From Calothrix sp. PCC 7716 (GTDB lineage: Bacteria > Cyanobacteriota > Cyanobacteriia > Cyanobacteriales > Nostocaceae), in contig NZ_AP025018.1 of assembly GCF_019977735.1 (NCBI RefSeq), forward strand, positions 10,296,580 through 10,360,579: a stretch of DNA of 64,000 nt. The letters run 5' to 3'. A program made the position numbers and the translations under genes. This document shows positions 60,702-64,000 of this stretch, piece by piece. The notes under the pieces are model-generated. The model had not been told where the DNA came from. It saw only the letters and a list, made by a program, of their open reading frames with translations, and ran no database searches. How positions within the stretch are numbered: the first letter of the stretch is position 1; every line of letters begins with the position of its first letter.

Positions 60702-63341
60702 ATGAGCAAGGTAGTTATATTTACCATCGCCAGTGGTAATTTTGAGGAAGGTTTTCCAGTTACCCTGCGAATCAGAGAAGAGAGTGGGGGTGTTTATAAA
60801 GAAGAAGTCGGGCATTTTCCAGCGGCGCCAGATATTCCTCGTCTGTATAATGAATTTCAGCGAAATTATAATAATTTAGATGCGGTACGACGAGTTATTA
60901 GTTCTGTGAGAGGTTTTGACGTAGACCCAGACCAAACAACCAATGTATCGACTCCAGACCAATGTCGAGTGGCAGGTAAAACGCTTGAAGACAGATTAAT
61001 TAAATGGTTTGAGCATCCATCCATAGGACAGCTACGTGTATATGTCGAAGAAGAAGTAGGCAAGGATGAGTCAGCACGAATTATTTTTCAAACTGACAAT
61101 GAACTATTAAAAAAGCTTCCTTGGCATTTATGGAAATTGTTTCAAAATCGTAAAAGAGCTTGGTTATCGTTAGGCGCCAAATATAATCCAGCATCGAAAC
61201 CACTACAAACACCAGTTAAAATTTTAGCAGTTTTAGGTAATGATGACGGAATTGATGTTGGTACAGATGGAAAAATACTCAAAAATTTACCTGGTTCAAA
61301 GGTAGAACAGCTAAAACAACCGAGTAGAAAAGAACTATGCGAGAAATTACGTACTGGTTCATGGGATATTTTATGCTTTGCTGGACATAGCAGCACTTCG
61401 AGTACTGGCAACGATGGAGTCATTCAGCTTAATAATATAGATAGTCCAGCATTAAAAGATTTAAGAAATGCTTTCATCAAAGCGAAAGAGAACGGTTTAA
61501 AACTAGCAATTTTTAACTCGTGTGATGGGTTAGGGTTAGCGAACAAACTTACTGAGCTTGGTATTCCGCAGGTAATAGTCATGCGTGAACCAGTACCAGA
61601 TGAAGTTGCAAAGGAATTTTTACAAGAATTTTTGCGCTTATTTTCGCAAGGAGAAAAGTTTCACTATTCGGTACGACAAGCTCAGGAAAAATTAGAAGAT
61701 ATAGAAAATATATACCCTTATGCATCTTGGCTACCTGTAATTTGTCAAAACCCTGCCGAAAGGTCATTATACTGGCGCCAACCTATCCATATTAAAATTA
61801 AACGTGGTGTAAGTAGACTTTGGCATTCACACAAAGTTGCAACACTTATAAGCTTAGTATTAGCAGGCGCCTTAGCAGCTATCATAATCAAACAAATAAT
61901 TACATCATCAATACCACCTATTGCAGGACTTAGTAAAACATCAGTACAACAGACTCAGAGTCAAAGCCTTGATAACCTTTTTAGTAAAGGAGAGAAAATA
62001 TTACTAAAAAGAAACGCAAACAAAGAAACAGGAACAAATGCTTTTCAAAAACAAGAATGGAACTCAGCTATTAGTGCATTTAGAAAGTCATTAAAGCAAA
62101 TTCCCAATGACCCCGAAAGTTTAATTTACTTAAATAACGCTATTGCAGCAAACACAAAACAAGATAACTTGCACATTGCAGTTAGTGTCCCCATCACTAA
62201 AAACCCAAACGTTGCGGAAGAAATTTTACGTGGTATTGCTCATGCTCAAAGTAAAATTAACTGTGGTAGCGTAGACAAAATTGTACAACCTATCCAAAGC
62301 GATCAAAATCCAACATGTACTCAAGGCATTAATAACAGACAGTTACAAGTAGAAATAGTAGACGACGGTAACGACCATTCAACAACAACACAAGTCGCAA
62401 GTAAAATAGCAAATGACAATAATCAGAATGATATTATTGCAGTTATTGGGCATTACAGAAGTGAACTAACAAAAGCTGCTGTAAATTTGGGATATATGAA
62501 TAATCTTCTTGTTATTTCCCCTACAAGTACATCTACCGAATTAAGCAATTCATCATATCCTATTCTTCGCACAGTTACAAGTGATACTGTTGCAGTCACA
62601 AATTTATATCAGTATATACTCACAAAAATTCCATCAAAATCAATCAAACCAGTAATAGCATATGATAGAGGAGAATCTTATAGCGAATCAATAAAAGACA
62701 AATTTATCAAAATTGCGAATCAACAAAATATACCTATATACGACTTAAAAACAGATAGCACCAAACAAATTATTAATGGAGCTAGAAAAAATAATGCTAA
62801 CGTACTATTACTAGCTCCTTCTGGTATAGAAGAAGTTTTAAATAAAGGGTTAGAAGTAGTTAAAGAAGTTTCTAACATCCCAAATAATAATTTAATATTA
62901 CTAGGCGCCAGTACATTATATAGTCCAGCCACACTAAATCAAACTTTTGGCTCCAGAGCAGAACAAACTAAGTTAATAACAGCAGTACCTTGGCACAGAA
63001 GTGAATCACCTGCCAATTTATCTGAATTCGAGAAAGAATCTGATCAACTTTGGGGTGGTGCAAAAATCAACTGGGTTACGGTAACATCCTACGATGCAGT
63101 ACAAGTAATTAGTCAAGGTTTAAGCACAATTACAGAAAAACCCACTCGTCAACTACTTAAAGACAGTATACTCAACAACCTAGATAATTTTACAGCAGAA
63201 GGCGCCGTTGCAAAAGTTCAATTTGACACTCAACAAGAAAAAGGCAGTAGAAAACCAGTTAGCAGTGGCAACCGTGTAGGAGTACTAGTAAAAGTACAAT
63301 GCCAAAAGTCTTCCTGCAACTTCATTGAAGAGAAATTGTAG
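60702..63341 (+). CDS. membrane CHAT protease fused to an extracytoplasmic LivK-like binding domain
   Basis: This 879-residue protein has three parts. Residues 1-360 are a CHAT (caspase-like, clan CD) region: CFAGHSSTSS with His 229 and FNSCDGLG with Cys 274 form the dyad. A single TM (about 379-401: VATLISLVLAGALAAIIIK) follows a basic segment. Residues about 420-480 are TPR-like (FQKQEWNSAISAFRKSLKQIPNDPESLIYL) and about 488-870 form a periplasmic-binding fold of the LivJ/K receptor type (LHIAVSVPITKNPNVAEEILRGI, VISPTSTSTELSN, VAVTNLYQYIL, VTSYDAVQVISQGL). The topology would put the protease inside and the ligand domain outside. It starts at ATG 60702. Confidence 0.8.
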   Translation: MSKVVIFTIASGNFEEGFPVTLRIREESGGVYKEEVGHFPAAPDIPRLYNEFQRNYNNLDAVRRVISSVRGFDVDPDQTTNVSTPDQCRVAGKTLEDRLIKWFEHPSIGQLRVYVEEEVGKDESARIIFQTDNELLKKLPWHLWKLFQNRKRAWLSLGAKYNPASKPLQTPVKILAVLGNDDGIDVGTDGKILKNLPGSKVEQLKQPSRKELCEKLRTGSWDILCFAGHSSTSSTGNDGVIQLNNIDSPALKDLRNAFIKAKENGLKLAIFNSCDGLGLANKLTELGIPQVIVMREPVPDEVAKEFLQEFLRLFSQGEKFHYSVRQAQEKLEDIENIYPYASWLPVICQNPAERSLYWRQPIHIKIKRGVSRLWHSHKVATLISLVLAGALAAIIIKQIITSSIPPIAGLSKTSVQQTQSQSLDNLFSKGEKILLKRNANKETGTNAFQKQEWNSAISAFRKSLKQIPNDPESLIYLNNAIAANTKQDNLHIAVSVPITKNPNVAEEILRGIAHAQSKINCGSVDKIVQPIQSDQNPTCTQGINNRQLQVEIVDDGNDHSTTTQVASKIANDNNQNDIIAVIGHYRSELTKAAVNLGYMNNLLVISPTSTSTELSNSSYPILRTVTSDTVAVTNLYQYILTKIPSKSIKPVIAYDRGESYSESIKDKFIKIANQQNIPIYDLKTDSTKQIINGARKNNANVLLLAPSGIEEVLNKGLEVVKEVSNIPNNNLILLGASTLYSPATLNQTFGSRAEQTKLITAVPWHRSESPANLSEFEKESDQLWGGAKINWVTVTSYDAVQVISQGLSTITEKPTRQLLKDSILNNLDNFTAEGAVAKVQFDTQQEKGSRKPVSSGNRVGVLVKVQCQKSSCNFIEEKL

Positions 63342-63425
63342 GTTGGGGGCGGGCAAGGATGCCCGCTCCACAAGATGTATTACAAAATGTGTTACATAAT
63401 GTATTGCAATATTTGTTAGAGGATG
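63342..63425. repeat. GGCGGGCAAGGATGCCCGC palindrome at a convergent junction
   Basis: The element (about 63350-63375) lies right after the CHAT-receptor stop and before the stop of the leftward DUF1822-like gene. It belongs to the GGGCATCC family at 10228, 10280, 31826, 31858 and 44040. Its position suggests a shared terminator. Confidence 0.65.
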
Positions 63426-63980
63426 TTAGGCACTGAAATATTCTGTGATGCTGGCTTCACCTAGGGATACTTGAACACTAAATTTGTCTTTTGGGTCAGC
63501 ATTGAATCTAAATTGAATATAATTGTCTTGGCTGCGTGCTTTAACTTCGAGTAGTGTTTTACCGTTTTCATCGAATCCGGCTAATTTGAGGTTTTGGGGT
63601 AGAAACGTTTGATTATCCATTGGGTAAACTCGTAACAGAATGCCTCTTTTACCGTCAAGTTTTGGTAATATAGCTACCATGAGAGCAACTGAATATCCTG
63701 CCAAACGCATTCCTAAATCTGTAATTTGTCTAATTGCGGCAGATGGATGTTTGGGGTTTATTTTCCATAAAAGTTCAACTGCTTTCCAGCGAGTTTCGTC
63801 GTCTTGAGTTGACTTGATAAGTTGAGTTAATGCTGATAATGGTTCTAAGTGAGCAGGGTAAGTTTTTTGTGTTGTGTTGCCGCGCTGATTTTCGTATAAA
63901 GTGCTAATAAATTGTTTGAGGCTGCTAGTATCGTTAGGGTTTATCTGCTCTGAAGTAATACCACGATGTCTAAAAGCCAT
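63426..63980 (-). CDS. short HEAT/DUF1822-type protein, CHAT neighbour
   Basis: The 184-residue protein has a HEAT-like helical part (ALTQLIKSTQDDETRWKAVELLWKINPKHPSAA, about 50-80) and a C-terminal beta domain (IRQITDLGMRLAGYSVALMVAI..., GILLRVYPMDNQTFLPQNLKL, EVKARSQDNYIQFRFNADPKDKFSVQVSLGEASITEYF). The C-terminal domain matches the end of cyanobacterial DUF1822 proteins, which often neighbour CHAT genes and ECF-type sigma factors. The usual DUF1822 N-terminal domain is missing, so it is a truncated or rearranged version. It starts at ATG 63980, 20 bp from the right edge; its upstream context is not seen. Confidence 0.7.
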   Translation of the reverse strand: MAFRHRGITSEQINPNDTSSLKQFISTLYENQRGNTTQKTYPAHLEPLSALTQLIKSTQDDETRWKAVELLWKINPKHPSAAIRQITDLGMRLAGYSVALMVAILPKLDGKRGILLRVYPMDNQTFLPQNLKLAGFDENGKTLLEVKARSQDNYIQFRFNADPKDKFSVQVSLGEASITEYFSA

Positions 63981-64000
63981 GTTATATGTTTGAGTGCTAA

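Overview
The window is a chromosomal stretch of a filamentous, probably heterocyst-forming cyanobacterium (Nostocales; a Calothrix/Rivularia/Nostoc-like AT-rich genome). The evidence is a CrtR-type carotenoid hydroxylase, beta-carboxysome shell genes (ccmK3/ccmK4), a HetZ-related protein, PatA-type and hmp-type chemotaxis genes, several cyanobacteria-only DUF families, heptameric short tandem repeats (GTGCTGA/TCAGCAC) between genes, and a strongly over-represented palindrome (GGCGCC). The species cannot be fixed from the sequence alone.

Layout. 0-6.5 kb: 3' end of crtR, then a leftward sppA-aroH-hypothetical group, a small membrane protein, and a rightward set of MlaE-type permease, DUF3119, DUF3086 and plsY (envelope lipid functions). 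6.6-8.2 kb: a patch of degraded or accessory genes (an isolated integrase core-binding domain, a YvbH/bPH-like gene, an interrupted reading frame, tandem repeats). 8.2-13.8 kb: S9 peptidase, DUF5131, Nif3-like, TPR protein, DUF427. 13.9-25.5 kb: a leftward six-gene chemotaxis locus in the order PatA-like regulator, CheY, CheW, MCP, CheA hybrid, second MCP. It matches the hmp/pil cluster that controls hormogonium gliding and type IV pili. 25.5-33.6 kb: tRNA-Leu(UAG), alr, HNH nuclease, DHH phosphoesterase, SpoIID-like protein, envelope proteins. 34-41.7 kb: cell-surface region with a PEP-CTERM metalloprotease, a two-partner-secretion exoprotein, a Wzc/GumC-type exopolysaccharide protein and a GT2 glycosyltransferase. 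42-49.6 kb: HI0933-family flavoprotein, M61 peptidase, Crp-family regulator, a PilB/GspE-like protein without an ATPase domain, and a HetZ-related protein. 50.2-54.6 kb: ccmK3-ccmK4 and, 2.2 kb further on, a ParA ATPase translationally coupled to a coiled-coil, Q-rich protein ending in a C-terminal Trp motif, which I read as a type 2 McdA-McdB carboxysome-positioning pair. 54.7-64 kb: P450, msrA, a CBS-PAS hybrid histidine kinase, and a CHAT (caspase-like) protease fused through one membrane helix to an extracytoplasmic LivK-like ligand-binding domain, facing a short HEAT/DUF1822-type gene.

The most interesting items are the CHAT-TM-LivK receptor protease with its DUF1822 neighbour, the mcdAB candidate beside ccmK3/K4, the extra MCP and the cyanobacteriochrome-like GAF domains in the hmp locus, and the unusually rich set of dispersed palindromic repeats, many of them in convergent gene junctions.
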